From NCBI GenBank assembly GCA_964035795.1, contig OZ038320.1:6975164-7039163 (forward strand): DNA of 64,000 nucleotides, given 5' to 3'. The position numbers were made by a program, and so were the translations under genes. Positions 17,601-38,180 of this stretch are shown in pieces. A model generated the notes under the pieces. It was given only the letters and a program-made list of their open reading frames with translations, did not search any database and was not told the DNA's origin. The number at the start of each line of letters is the position of its first letter. Within the stretch, counting starts at the first letter, position 1. Source of the stretch: Pterobdella sp. o SKG-2022 (lineage: Eukaryota; Annelida; Clitellata; Hirudinida; Piscicolidae).

Positions 17601-18362
17601 AGCTTCTTCTGGCTCTTCTTCCACAAACACCTCATCTTGGTAACGGAAGATGTCATTATGAACATAAAAGTTTTTTGGTGTTTGCTGCACCAGAACAAAA
17701 GACTGCATGAACCTACGCATGGCTTCCCCATTTTTTGATAGTTCTCCTGATACCTGATATGACCATTATTATTATAGTGATGCATTGAAAGATTTTTATT
17801 TTACAAAATTTTATTTAATGTAAAAAACTTATCACAAAAAAAATTAAATACAATGATGGTACCTTAAATACAGGTTTTGTAAAACAAGTTTTTTTTCATA
17901 TTATATATATAAAAGGTTTTGAAATTAATTGAAACCTGTACTAGCACAGCATTTCCAATGGTCTTTTGACAATCAACTTGCCGAATCTTGGTTCGACAGT
18001 CATGAAACCCAAGTGACATCACTTTTTGATGAATCAACTATGGAAATTCAATCAAAGAGTATATGAATATATAGAAATTAATAGATTATTTGATGGTTTT
18101 AGTAGACAAAATTAACTAATATTAACCGATTGTCCGATGGAGGAAGGTTTTTCTTCTCCCGGTTTTTCATAGCCACCATGAACAAAACTTGAACTCTCAG
18201 TAAAAAACCTAATGACATAAATAAAATTTGAAATTTTATTTAATCTATAAAATATATAATTTTGACAAACTGGTGTAGGCAGTCCGGTCTCTGGTTGAGA
18301 ACGGTATAGTACTGTCTCACGAACTCTTTGCCCACAGCACTTACGTCCAAGTCATTGGCCAT
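14642..18362 (-). CDS. G3BP1: G3BP stress-granule protein (NTF2-like + RRM), 380 residues
   Basis: Twelve exons join in phase: 18271-18362, 18127-18208, 17936-18037, 17597-17753, 17347-17386, 17071-17161, 16757-16817, 16471-16657, 15922-16025, 15426-15484, 14998-15057, 14642-14749. Residues about 5-135 form the NTF2-like dimer domain, with [26 protein letters not shown] and [15 protein letters not shown]. Phe14 and Phe32 match the two Phe of the pocket that binds FGDF peptides in known G3BPs. An acidic Glu/Pro/Ala-rich linker follows, then an RRM near the C-terminus with RNP2 LFIGNL and RNP1 NFGFVAFD. The protein nucleates stress granules by binding untranslated mRNA in the cytoplasm. It ends about 25 residues after the RRM without the RGG-rich tail of vertebrate G3BP1. 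The symbol marks the family, not a one-to-one paralog. Confidence 0.95.
15738..15786. repeat. Two-to-three-copy 20-bp tandem repeat in a G3BP intron
   Basis: The unit TTTAACATAATATGTCAAAG occurs twice head to tail and a third copy begins. Confidence 0.85.
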
Positions 18363-20245
18363 CTTATTCTGATTTTTTCAAACCTGTATTGTTTATTAAG
18401 AGTCTGTAATGATTTTTATTTATAATTACTAATACACTATTTTTGATCGAAACAATTTTTTTTATGAAAAAACATAAAATCACTTAAAATTTCAAAAATT
18501 TCATTGAAACTAACACTTAAATCCTAATAGCGGAATAAAAACGAAATCACCGAAGATTATAGTTTCGGCTCGGAATAGCAAAGAAAAGAGCACGCATAGA
18601 CTATTAGATTTGTTAAAAATATAATTCATAATTTTAAATGTCATATTTTGGTAAAAATGAGTTTTTAAATTATTTCATTCTTCAAATTAAAATAAATCTA
18701 AATATATGAAATTTCAAGTAAATAAGATTATTTAAACTGAAAATTCAAAAAAAGAATTTTTTTCCAAAAGTTCAGTTTCATAAAAATTCATTCAAAATTT
18801 AAATAAATTTTATCAATGCATTTGAGTTTTAAGTTAGCAAAGTTGAGATGGGTGCCAGTGTAAACGTCGAATGAAATTAAGCGCACCATAAAACTTTAAA
18901 CGATTTCATAATAATAACAATTTCTTTTGAATAATTAGCCTCAAACGTGCGAATCATAAAAACAGGTTATCTGATGAGGATATAGAATATATCGAAAACT
19001 TTCGTCAAAATTAAAAATTCAAATATTGTCGTTTTTTTAAGATTCACAATAACAAAGTCATTCTACGAAAAAATTTTATTAAAACTAAATATACAAAGTT
19101 TTTTAACGGAGATTGCAGACTTAAAAGTGCAAACAATAATATCTATAATTGATAATTTTCAATGTAATATTTATATGAAAATATCTTAATAAGTCTTTTC
19201 ATATTTCAAATCAAAAATATTAAAATATATACAAATTCAACTACATAAGATATTATTGGAATGAAAAGTTTTTATACCAAAAATCTCTTTCTAATAGTTC
19301 AATTTTATAAAAATTCATTTCAAATATGAAATAAACTTCATTCGAGTTTCAAGTTAGTAAAGTTGTGATGGGTTTGATTTAATTGTCACAACAATTCTTG
19401 GACTGTTTAAATTATAAGAAAATCCATGGCTTTTATTAATGTGGTATTGATCTTTTTCAGTTTTGAGTAATCATACGCAAAAGAAATTTATTCAAAAAAA
19501 GTCTGTATTTATATATTTTTAATCTATTGTAAACGAGTTTAATTATTCAAAACATTACAAAGTTGAAATTGAATTCATAACTTTTCTTATGAGCTTGGTT
19601 TTATATAAAGAATGGTTTGATTTATAGAACATCAACCTAAAGAATTTATTGAAAACTAAACTAAAATTTCCGATAAGTATGATCTTACTATTAGCATAAA
19701 TGACTCTACAAACATCTGAAATTTTCTTATAAAAAATATTTAACAATTTTTATACGTCAATTTATGGAAGAACTTAAGTAAATTAATTGAACAAAAAAAA
19801 CAACTTTAATTATCGATAGGTTTAAAAATTGTTTATAAATATATTTCCATAAAATGACGTAAAAAAATTGTCAATTGAGGTTTATGGAAAGACCACGCTT
19901 ACCGAAAATTATAGCTTAATTTTTGATAAATCTATGAGTATTCCTCAAATCGATGTTCTTTAAATAATTAATATATTAGAATACACGAAATTTCTATGGG
20001 AAGTTAGAAAAATGGTTTAAAAATAATGTGAAAATTTCAATCACGAGTAAAAATTAGTGTAAAAATAATTAAAATATTTATTTTCTTGGGCCAAATTTTT
20101 GAAGACTAATTGTGCACCTATTTTTTATAGAAAAAAATCAAATAAATATATACCACAACGAAATAATAAATAAATGGAAATGATTTTAAAACAAAATTTT
20201 CAAGAAATTTTTAGGCTAATTATTTTCAACATATAGAATAAAAAA
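18363..20245. other. Intergenic AT-rich DNA upstream of G3BP
   Basis: No exon with conserved protein similarity was found. The region presumably holds the G3BP promoter just above 18362, but I see no decisive motif. Short AT-rich words (for example around CCGATAAGTATGATC) recur near 21.9 and 60.0 kb and hint at an old dispersed repeat. Confidence 0.4.
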
Positions 20246-21015
20246 ACTAACAAACTCAACAATAATCATTTTTTAAGGACGCTCTCAGCCATTCTAGTTC
20301 GGCCCTAAAAGAAACTATAAAATCTTGAAAATACAACTGGAACCGTGGACCTTGTGTAAGAGTCAACAAATTATTTTTATTCTTACTTTCATTACTATTA
20401 TTATTATTAATACTATTGATTTTTGCTGGTTTTATTAGAATAACTATAAAAAATCTTGAGTTACTTTGGTGAAAGTTTTCGAAACATATAGGGTGAAAGA
20501 AAGTTTTTCTTTACAACAATGTTTTCCACAAAAAAATGTGACCCAGAAGCCAACAGCTGTAACAAAAAAGCTAAACTAAAAGGATACAACTGGAATACAA
20601 AAAACGACACAAGAAACGACAAATGGAACACGAAAAGCGACAATTGGAACACACAAAATGACATCTGAGGTGCAGACTTGGACAGTTGAGATGCAGAAAC
20701 AAACAAATAGGTGACAAAATCCAAATTATTCACAAACCGTTGACATGATGTTTCAGCAACAAATAAAAACCACTTCCCAACAAGCCCTCAAAACCACATC
20801 TGCCAATGTCCTGATGACTACTAAAGACTTGAATGGAGGCGCTAGTGTTTATGGCCATTTCAAGATTGTTTTGCTAGCGATTATTATTACTATCCTACAA
20901 ATCATCTACAGATAATCGCCGTTTTTTAAGAGTTTACTTTTTAACTTTGAGAATTGAAAAAATTCATTGGAAAAATAATTTAGCATGTTGATAAATTTTA
21001 TCTATCTTTATTTAA
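20246..21015 (+). pseudogene. Duplicated last exon of the reeler-domain gene (damaged copy)
   Basis: This segment is a paralog of 25.14-25.70 kb. It covers the intron end, the last coding exon (LVKVFETYRVKESFSLQQ at about 20463) and the 3' flank. The 3' part keeps the membrane-anchor sequence of the intact copy, ASVYGHFKIVLLAIIITILQ, ending IIYR and stop. Between them lie a TAA and a TAG and a Thr-rich stretch (KDTTGIQKTTQETTNGT) missing from the other copy. The splice acceptor TTTTAG of the intact copy reads ATCTTG here. I found no upstream reeler exons for it, so it looks like a partial tandem duplicate. A secreted, truncated product ending at the first stop cannot be excluded. Confidence 0.7.
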
Positions 21016-22296
21016 GATAGAAAATATTATTCAAAGAATTTTCCGGTTGCAATCAATTTCACATTTTGTCGTTTTCTTAATCTTCATTTTTACAAAACAT
21101 TCAAACTAGAAAAACACAAAAAACTTGAGTTATAAAATTTTTAACCAGTTTTCATTCTGTCGCTAATAAAAGTTTAGAATTTTTATATCTTTCAAGCCTG
21201 AAATTTTGACAACTTAATTCAGGTATATAAAATAGAGATTCTATTATATTTCTGTGCGTGTTTACAGTAAGAAGCTTTTCGTTACCTTTGTAGCATTTTC
21301 AGGTATGTTACATTGTTATCGAAAAGCTTTTCACTTTTCAATAAAAATTATTAGCGTTCATAAATCTTATAGTTTATATCCTAATACGCCTTTTATTTTA
21401 CGTGTAAAACGCGAATTTTTGACTTTCATGAAAAACTTTATTTAATCAATAATATATACTGAAAGACATTGTTGTTGTAAATTTCGAAAAGCTTTTGACT
21501 CATTTAAAGTGCTTTTTCATCCAACACGTTTGTGATTCAATAGTTGAAATTAGCTTCGCTATTGTCTCCATTTAATGCAGTGCGTGATTTTGAGAATACC
21601 TACATTTTAAAGCTCAGAAACGTTCGAGGTAGATAGGGATTTATCAATAAAATATCATTTAAGCATACTACTATAGTTCAGTTGAACATATTTAAATCTT
21701 ATTGACGGATAAGCTTTATAAGAAAGCTTTGCGCTTAAGATTTGCCTACAAACCGTTCGTTTCTTTTTGCAGTAATGTTCCAAGTAAATATACATTTTAT
21801 ACTTTTAAGAGACATCTTAATGAGCTTATAGACAAAATTCAACAGTTTTTCACGTGGATTTATGAAAGAATTTAGTAAATTTATTGAGCAAAAACAGCTA
21901 TAATATTCGATAAGTTTAGCCTTATCATAAATCATTAGCGAAAAAGTTTTAGTAGCTATGGTTATAAAGCTCAATAAATTTAAAAAATAAATAATCAATT
22001 TTAGTCAACTTTTTTAGCATTTTGTTTAGATTTAACATGGTATTGAAGCTTGAGATTGAACCCTTACCATGTTCGTTTTTAAAGTGGAGTCACACCTTAA
22101 TAGTATTTAGGATATTTTTTTGGTCCCTATATTAAAGTTCTCAAATCTAATTGAAACGTTTAATCTGTTGAAGATAATTCTATAGAAGACTGACATGTTT
22201 TCATCAAAAAGTCGTGCTAGGCTGCTATTAATTATTTTCATTTTTATTGTTTTTAAGGTGATTGAAAAAACTAAGTTATGTTTGAGATATAAAATC
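21016..22296. other. Intergenic AT-rich DNA upstream of the reeler gene
   Basis: Nothing with coding character was recognised apart from short chance open frames. The promoter of the reeler gene presumably lies at its right end. Confidence 0.4.
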
Positions 22297-25200
22297 ATGG
22301 CAGTCATTAAATACTTGGTTCTTTCATTTTTAATCCTTCAACTTTCTCAAAGTCTTTGTTACTCACATATTCAGTAAACTCCTTCTTTATGGTTTTTTCT
22401 CGACACATTTTTAGCCACCATTATTATTAAATAATGGAGAAGAGGGGTCCTAGAACTGAATTTCATAATACATAATGTTCGATTATACCATTGAAGACAT
22501 ATAATGTTTTAAAAAAATTTTTCTGCTTCACCGAGAAAAAATTAACCTTTTCAGTGCTAGGCCATCTATCCAAACTCACAACTTGGACCCTCAATTATGA
22601 TTTTGCAATCAATAGTGTCAAATGTTGCAGAAAGTTGAGTGAAGTTAGCACTGTGGCTGTTTAATTGGCGCAGCTTAGGTGATCATCTTCAGGAACGTGG
22701 AGGACTGTTTCAGTTGAACGATTATGGCGATAAGCAGATTGGTATATTGAAAAGTTATACTTATAAATTATTTGGTATTTGAGTTGCATTAAGTAGCTTT
22801 TGAAAGTATTTTAGAGATTGTGGATTTTTAGGAACTTAAGCGTCTCGAATTGTGAAAAGTTTGGAAGCGCTTAATCAGATATTCTTGTATTTAAACTGAA
22901 AACTATAAAATTTCTAATAGAAACCTAGAGTTGACTAAACTAATATACCAAAAATTTTGAGAAAATTCGACACGAGTTATCAACAAAAAATAAACATTGG
23001 TTATATAATAATATATATCTGAATGCTTGAATTGACGCAAGTAGTTATTTATAGATTTATGCCGAAATAATTGGTTGAGTTTCTTACATAATTTCAAAAA
23101 ATCAAGTGCTTTAAACTTATATTTTTTTTATATTTTTATTACTATATTAATAAAATATCGTTCTTATTTCAGAATTTCATCTATTCGTCGTTGTTTCTGG
23201 TTTATTTCCTATCAGGAACTCTAGTAAGTAAAATTGATTTTGTTTTTTTAAACTGCGTAGATTATTGGTTAATTTTCAAACTTTATAAAATAAAATCCTA
23301 CACAAAAACAGTTCAGATTTTGTTTTTTTGATGAAAAAAATATTTTAGTGAATAATCTTAAAAAATCCAAAGCTCTTTTAAATCATACTGTCATAGCTTC
23401 TCATTCAAAACATGAAACAATGTAGCGCGCGCCAATGCATAATATTAAATAATTTCATGCTCGAAAAAATGTACGTTTATTCAAATAGATTACTGAGCCA
23501 AAAATTCATATTTTGGTGGAGGTTACACCATATTGATAAGTATCAAACCTTCTCAAGGGGTATTCATCCGGACCTCCTACAAAAGTGTGTGGATCAATGT
23601 TGCCAGGTATGTGAATGTTTTATTTTTTGGAAAAATAATTGAATATTTACAACTGCAATCGTTGCATTACTAAGGTCATGGCCAACCAGTACAAACATCA
23701 TCAGTGCCTGCTAACGTGGCTCCTTCATGCTATGTTCCAAACGCGTTAAATACTTGTTAGTAAATCCCTAAATTTGGTCAAAGAAAAGTTATGAAAAAAA
23801 AACATAAATTTTTTTTCAAAACTTTTTCACAAACTGTTTAAGATAGAAAGGTTCAAATTGACTGTGAGAAGGTGTGGAAGATCAAGATAACAGGATCATA
23901 TTAAGAAGGATAGAAGGCGAATATAGAAGAAAAAAAATTACAGAAAAGTCATAAAAAGAAATATTTTTTGAACCAAATCTTTGTGTAAATTTATATGAGG
24001 GAAAGAAATATTTCAAACATTAAAGTTTAAATTTGGTATCAACGATGCACTCTTCGGAACGATAGTGAATATGTATGTAGGAAAGAATTCAAGCATATAT
24101 TTAAAGTAAAAATAAGAATTTGACTAAGTAACCTTAAATAAAAAGCAGAAACATGAGTGAGACGTGAAAAGAGCAAACTCAACTTTAACAAAAAGCACGA
24201 AAACTTCAATAGGAAACTATAAAAATTTAATTTTTTCATAAACAATCAATCATCTCATTTGAAATTTCAGTTCAAGTTAAGGGGAGCGACACTGCTTTTA
24301 AGGGCTTTATGTTTCAATTTAGAAAAAATTCTTCCATTTACCAGTGAGTTAAATAAATCCAAATAAAAATATTTTTATAAAAATGTGCGTTTAAAGTTTT
24401 CAATTAAAAAATTTCAAGAACCAAAGGGAAGTTTGTTTTGGCTGGTAGTTCGACAAGTGGAATAAAGACTTTGACATGTTTGTTAGAAAATGTAAGTTTC
24501 TTTAAACAATAAAACTAAAAACTTAATTAAAATTTATAAGTTAAACTATATTTTTTAACAAGTATTTCAAGGTAAAGATAAAACCGTTCTGAGTTTTGAA
24601 AGAAACCTCAATTTCAGGCTTTTTTGAAATCTAATAACCGTCTAGTAATAAAAAAAATTATATTCACAAAACTTTCGTTCTAAAAGTTTTCGACATGACA
24701 AGTATATTTTCTCATATTATGCGGGTCTCTATAGCAAAAGTTCAAAAGTTACTACCGTTTCTAAGCGCTATGAAGAAAGAAAATAAAATAAATAAATAAT
24801 GAAATGAAAAATTTTTTAAAATGAATATAATAATAAATAAACAAAAATAACTTCAAAAAAAATAATTTTAAGGCTAAATCTTCACAACATATAGAATAAA
24901 ATACTTTAAAAATCAAATTTCTACAGTAAAAAATCAGAGTAGGATGATTTATATTATTATTGAGCTGAAATTTTCAACTAATAAAACCTTGTCATAATTC
25001 ATTAGCTAATTAATTATGACATGGTTTTACTTGTTGAAAATGTTAGCTCAATAATAATTCTCTACCTTTTCTTATAAATCCTCCTAATTTGAAGTTTTAC
25101 TGTAGAAATTTGAGCTTACAAAAGAAAATTGCGATGACTCTAAAAAACTTATAAACTCAACAATAATCATTTTTTAAGGACGCTCTCAGCCATTCTAGTT

Positions 25201-25603
25201 CAGCCCTGAAAGAAACTATAAATTTTTCATGGCATTCTGAAAATACAACTGGAACCGTGGACCTTGTGTAAGAGTCAACAAATTATTTTTATTCTAACTT
25301 CCATTACTATTATTATTATTATTATTAATTTTATTGATTTTTGCTGGTTTCAATTGAATTACTCTAAACATTTTTAGAGTTACTTTGGTGAAAGATTTCA
25401 ATACGTATTGGGTAAAAGAAAGTTTTTCTTTAGAACAATGTTCTCCACAAACAATGGTGACCCAGAAGCCAACAGCTGTAACACAAAAAGAAAAAGAGAA
25501 AATGACTACTACAGACTTGAATGGATGCGCTAGTGTTTATGGCCATTTCAAGATTGTTTTGCTAGCGATTATTATTACTATCCTACAAATCATCTACAGA
25601 TAA
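22297..25603 (+). CDS. Reeler-domain membrane protein (exon model partly unresolved)
   Basis: Three parts are well supported. At 22297-22373 an ORF starts MAVIKYLVLSFLILQLSQ, a typical signal peptide, with a GT donor. Exons 24271-24343 and 24419-24491 join in phase and read QVKGSDTAFKGFMFQFRKNS and GKFVLAGSSTSGIKTLTC, which match the reeler-domain pattern 'FKGFxxQxR ... GxF ... KTLTC'. The last exon, about 25378-25603, begins VTLVKDFNTYWV, the usual closing strand of a reeler domain, followed by a Thr-rich stalk, a hydrophobic helix (FKIVLLAIIITILQIIYR) and a stop. I infer a type I surface protein. Exons between 22.4 and 24.2 kb (possible ones at 23171-23222 and 23500-23606) and between 24.5 and 25.4 kb are unsettled. 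Reeler proteins include insect and invertebrate defence proteins and ferric-reductase-like proteins. The exact role is not deducible. Confidence 0.62.
24902..25147 (+). mobile_element. Hairpin element family F1, copy 1, in a reeler intron
   Basis: Inverted arms of about 95 bases (24911-25003 and 25006-25113) flank a tiny loop. A 3' tail follows that ends GCGATGACTCTAAAAAA. The paralogous segment at about 20.22-20.25 kb lacks the whole element (AGAATAAAA joins AAACTAACAAACTC directly), giving a natural empty site. Confidence 0.82.
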
Positions 25604-25732
25604 TCGCCGTTTTTTAAGAGTTTACTTTTTAACTTTGAGAATTGAAAAAATTCATTGGAAAAATAATTTAGCATGTTGATAAATTTTATCTATCTTTATT
25701 TATTTTAATAATTATATTTATAAAAGTCAAAA

Positions 25733-25738
25733 AATAAA
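25733..25738 (+). promoter_or_regulatory. Candidate poly(A) signal AATAAA for the reeler gene
   Basis: AATAAA 130 bases after the stop codon at 25603. Confidence 0.45.
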
Positions 25739-25779
25739 TTACAGTTTTTTTTCCAAATTAAAAATTTAATAATAATCTT

Positions 25780-25990
25780 ATCAAGTCATACTGCTATACA
25801 TGTCTAAGTAACTGGGGTTGAGAGTAGTAGGCTTAGATTATTGATACTTTTATAGCATAATTCATAAAATAAGCTATATATTTGAGACACATTTTTATAG
25901 ACTGCCAACCCGAGGTATCATCTAGCCCGAAATTATCGAATTTATGATCCACCGTTCCAAAACTTAAGCAGTTTTTTTGTCATTGCGTCA
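25780..25990. repeat. Hairpin repeat family H, copy 3 (long)
   Basis: Core arms ACTGCTAT (25790-25797) and AGAGTAGT (25821-25828) around AAGTAACTGGGG. Similarity to copy 4 continues to the right for about 170 bases (CTGCCAACCCGAG, AAATTATCGAATT, GTTCCAAAACTT blocks), so the repeat is longer than its hairpin. Confidence 0.78.
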
Positions 25991-25999
25991 GACTAACAA

Positions 26000-27151
26000 G
26001 TATTTTTTTAGATGCTAACCAAGTTTTAAGACGCAGAGTTGTAGGAATTTTGAAGATAAAAGCCTTCTAATTGTGCTACGAAAGTTGAATTCAAAATTAC
26101 TTTGGAGGTGTTTTGTTCTTTTGATTAAAAACTTTAGAAGCTATGATTTAAGCTGAAATAGAACCTAAAGCTGGGATTTTAACTATTATAGCTTGAAATC
26201 TTATTACTTTTTAAAATTCGATTGGACAGTGATAATAGATTCATCAATTAAAAAATATTGCAATCGCATCGATAAAAGTGGTGGAAAAACTGACCGTGAT
26301 GGGTGCAAGTCACATTGAACACCCGCGTGCTGCTGACACAAAAAATTGACTCGTATAACGTTGGTATAAAAGACAAAAAAGTATTTTAAAAATATTCTCA
26401 ACTGATTGTATGGATAGCTTTTTGAAATATTTATTGCTTCACTAAAATGTTAAAACCTGATTAAAATAGAGATGTTCCAATGACAAATATATCTAGTTTC
26501 ATTGCGAATTTCTTGTGAGCAAATGCATAAAAAGCTTTATTTAACGGTAATCACAAAAAAGGCATAAATGGTTGAAATTTAAATATGAAGTGTAAAAATA
26601 AAAAATTAAATTCAAATAAATTTTTCTAGATTATGATTGGTCATTTAAATTAAGAATAGAAAAAACAATTTTTTTTGGCAAATATAGTGAAAGTGAGAGA
26701 CAATAGCTCAAACTATAAAAATAGCCATACATTGGTCAAAAGAGGTTATTATCCTTCACACGTACAAACCCCCACCAAACACACGTATAAATTCCCACCA
26801 AACACACGTACAAACCCCCATCAAATACACGTACACCTTCCCCACCACATACAGCGATTTTGGAAAGCAAGGCAATGCATGGTTGGAAACAATAAAACAT
26901 TAAATGGAATTAAAAGAAGAAATTTTAAAGCATGATGAGATTAAAATCAAGCAAATCTCTTTAGATTCCTCATTGAAAATAATTTCAAAATATCAAGTAC
27001 ACACAGCAGTCTCTGATGGATTGAGTTCTCAATAATTCATAGGCGTAATATCACTGGCAAAGCTGAGTCTCAATGAATGAAATGACTGATTTTGTGGAGG
27101 ACAAATACCATGGCAAAATAAGTCTTAAAATTTTTAAGGACATTATTATTA
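26000..27151. other. Intergenic region between the reeler gene and RSPRY1 (convergent)
   Basis: AT-rich and non-coding as far as visible. It contains the short minisatellite listed separately. Confidence 0.4.
26752..26850. repeat. Short minisatellite, unit about 23 bp
   Basis: About four imperfect copies of CACGTACAAACCCCCACCAAA. Confidence 0.85.
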
Positions 27152-35621
<8,470 letters not shown>

Positions 35622-38180
35622 CTGTGGATAGAAAATGGAGAGTGTACAAGAGATGAAAGTGCAAGATAAATAGTTGAATGAAAAATGTTAAAAACTATTG
35701 AGACTAAATGAACTTCATAGACACATTCCACCACTCCATCACCATAATAAACTAATTACTAAATGTCTCTCATGCGCAGAAACACCAGGGTTTGCAGGAT
35801 GAGATGGTGCAGTTGTTCTGGGTGTGGTAACAAGTGTTGCATAACAACATAATATTTTTTATAGTAACATAAAAATAAATCCCAATAATTTCATAATAAC
35901 ATGGAAATCTTGATGATATTTGAAAAGCACATTATATCAGAAAAAAATATCAATAAAGCACTGGAAATATTAATAAAAGCAAATTATGCTAGATTTTGCA
36001 TACTACCTAGCCATCACTATTGAATATTCAATCACCCAAACAAAGTGCATAGGTAGCTAGAACACCCAAGTTCATTTTTTGTGCATATAATCAAGTGAAT
36101 TTATTATTAAAAAATTGATATTTATCAATAATTAATGAAATACCATGAAATTTCTTCAAACTAAAAAATAATGTTGACAGCAATTTAATAACATAAAAAA
36201 TAAAGAAATAATATACCAAAGCCTGAAATAAAATAATATTGATATAGCATATTAACCCATGGAAAGGTCATGAGGGTTGTAGCTGATTTGTGGAGTAGGG
36301 CTGGGTGGAGGAGGGTTCCTATCTCCCAGATGACAGCACATACTCAATCCCATCTGCATTTTTATATAAGAGAAGTAGTGTGTTTATTTATTATTATTAA
36401 TTCAATTAGATTATACTGCTGTAAATGTCCCAGTAACTGGGGTTGACAGCAGTTAGCCTAGGTTATTGATACTGAAGTAGTGATGTATAAAAAAGATCAT
36501 TGTATTTGGGAAAAATTTTCAGTTTGCCAGCCTGAGCTAACATTTAAATCAAAATTATGGAATTCAAAATTTGCTATTCCCACGCTTGGGCAATTTGCCT
36601 TACCATTGTCAACAAAAAGAAAGGTCATCCGTCAAGTCAAACAACAATGATACTAGAATATTAGCTTGTCAATACCTGCTACCAGAGTCTACTGATATAT
36701 TAGTTATAACAGAAAAGCAGCCTTAATTTAGAGATTTTATCTTTGGTACAGTTCAATGTCATGCCCAAGACCACTTTAGTGCAGTTTAATGTCATGCTCA
36801 GAACCATACCCAGGGTGTGTGAAGAAATAGTTGTACAATAAACCATTATAAAAGTTGGTAAATAAATGGGAAGGTGAATGAATAGCTGGGCAAGCTGGTG
36901 CAAAGATAGTTGAGAAACAGACATAAAGTCAGTGCAAAAGGTTGTTTAGAAATGACAGAAAAACTACTTAAACAACACCTTTTTATAAACAAAAACTTGA
37001 GCTTGTCAGAAAAATGGAAACTTGAAATGAAATTTCAAAAACATCTACTTGCCACTGAGTTTCATTATATAAACACGTAAAAGTAAGTTTTATATAATTT
37101 CACTGAAATTTAAAAATTAAAAAACATAAAATAATTGATAAAATATATTTTTAAATAATTCAACAAACTTATAGTAAATTCTGCAAATCTTGTGACACAG
37201 AAAAGTTAAATTTCGTCTTTCTTGCCTCAATTTTCAACTTACAACGTATTAATAAAAATTCTTCAAAAAATATTTAACTAAAAAACTTGAAAATTTCATT
37301 TTACAAATTATTTTTATAGCTTTTAGCTCTTTAAACTCGAAAGTTGCGTAAGTAAGTATTGTGGTATAAGTAAATCTTATTTAGCGCCTCGGTATTTTAG
37401 AGGGTCTATGCTATGAATTGCTTAAGAAAAATATTTCAAAATTTTATTGAGAATTATATAAACAGAAAAGGATTTAAAATGAAAAGGTTGAAATTTGCAG
37501 TAAAAAAGCAAATTTAGTATAGTAATGAAAGGGAGAGGTAATGAAGAGTTGAGAGCGGGTAGAGAATCGTAGGCCAGTACACTTAGGAAAAAGTTTGAGA
37601 TAAAAAAGATTTAAAAATGAATAAGATAGAGAATTTTTACATAAGAGTAGAAGTTCTATATAAGGAACGATATTCAAGATGTAGGCAGTGTAAGTCAATA
37701 AGAGATGGAGAGATACGAGAGTATTTAGGAGTATGGAAGACCAATGGTGAGACTATACTTGGTTTTCTCATGATAACTATACTGAACATCTTCTCTTCCT
37801 ACCAGCGCGTTGAAATTCCCTGTGAGATTGAATCATTATGCATCGGGACGGACTCAACAGCCTTCTTCAAATTGTCATAGAGCTTTTCAAAAACTTCCTC
37901 GATTGACCTGTTTGTCAGACAATACGTTACAATTATTGTCGTTGCGGGTTTGCCAAGTAAGTTTACTAAGAATATAAGCTCATTGTACTTGATTACACTA
38001 GATAGTGATTTTCTCGATTTTGAGTCTAATAGAAACCCAACTTATTCAGTAGCAACTCCACTATCGTTTTCCCATGCTGACCATGTAATCAGTGTTCTAT
38101 CATTAGCTGCTCATACTTAATATCTTCTGTATGCAACATTCTGTGTTCCTGTATACCTAACACCTCTATTTTTTCTGCAA
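35622..38180. other. Region upstream of the resolved RSPRY1 exons
   Basis: Should contain the RSPRY1 first exon(s) and promoter. A short open piece near 36.25-36.33 kb on the minus strand (GDRNPPPPSPTPQISYNP) is a weak candidate. No other gene seen. Hairpin repeat copy 4 is listed separately. Confidence 0.4.
36405..36620. repeat. Hairpin repeat family H, copy 4 (best preserved)
   Basis: Perfect nested inverted repeat: ACTGCTGT (36415-36422) pairs with ACAGCAGT (36446-36453), and inside it CCCAGT-A-ACTGGG (36429-36441). The flank matches copy 3 to about 36620. Confidence 0.85.

Noticed and set aside
26675..26935. 86-codon plus-strand open frame
   Set aside because: It crosses a short minisatellite, lacks recognisable domains and has no supporting splice context.
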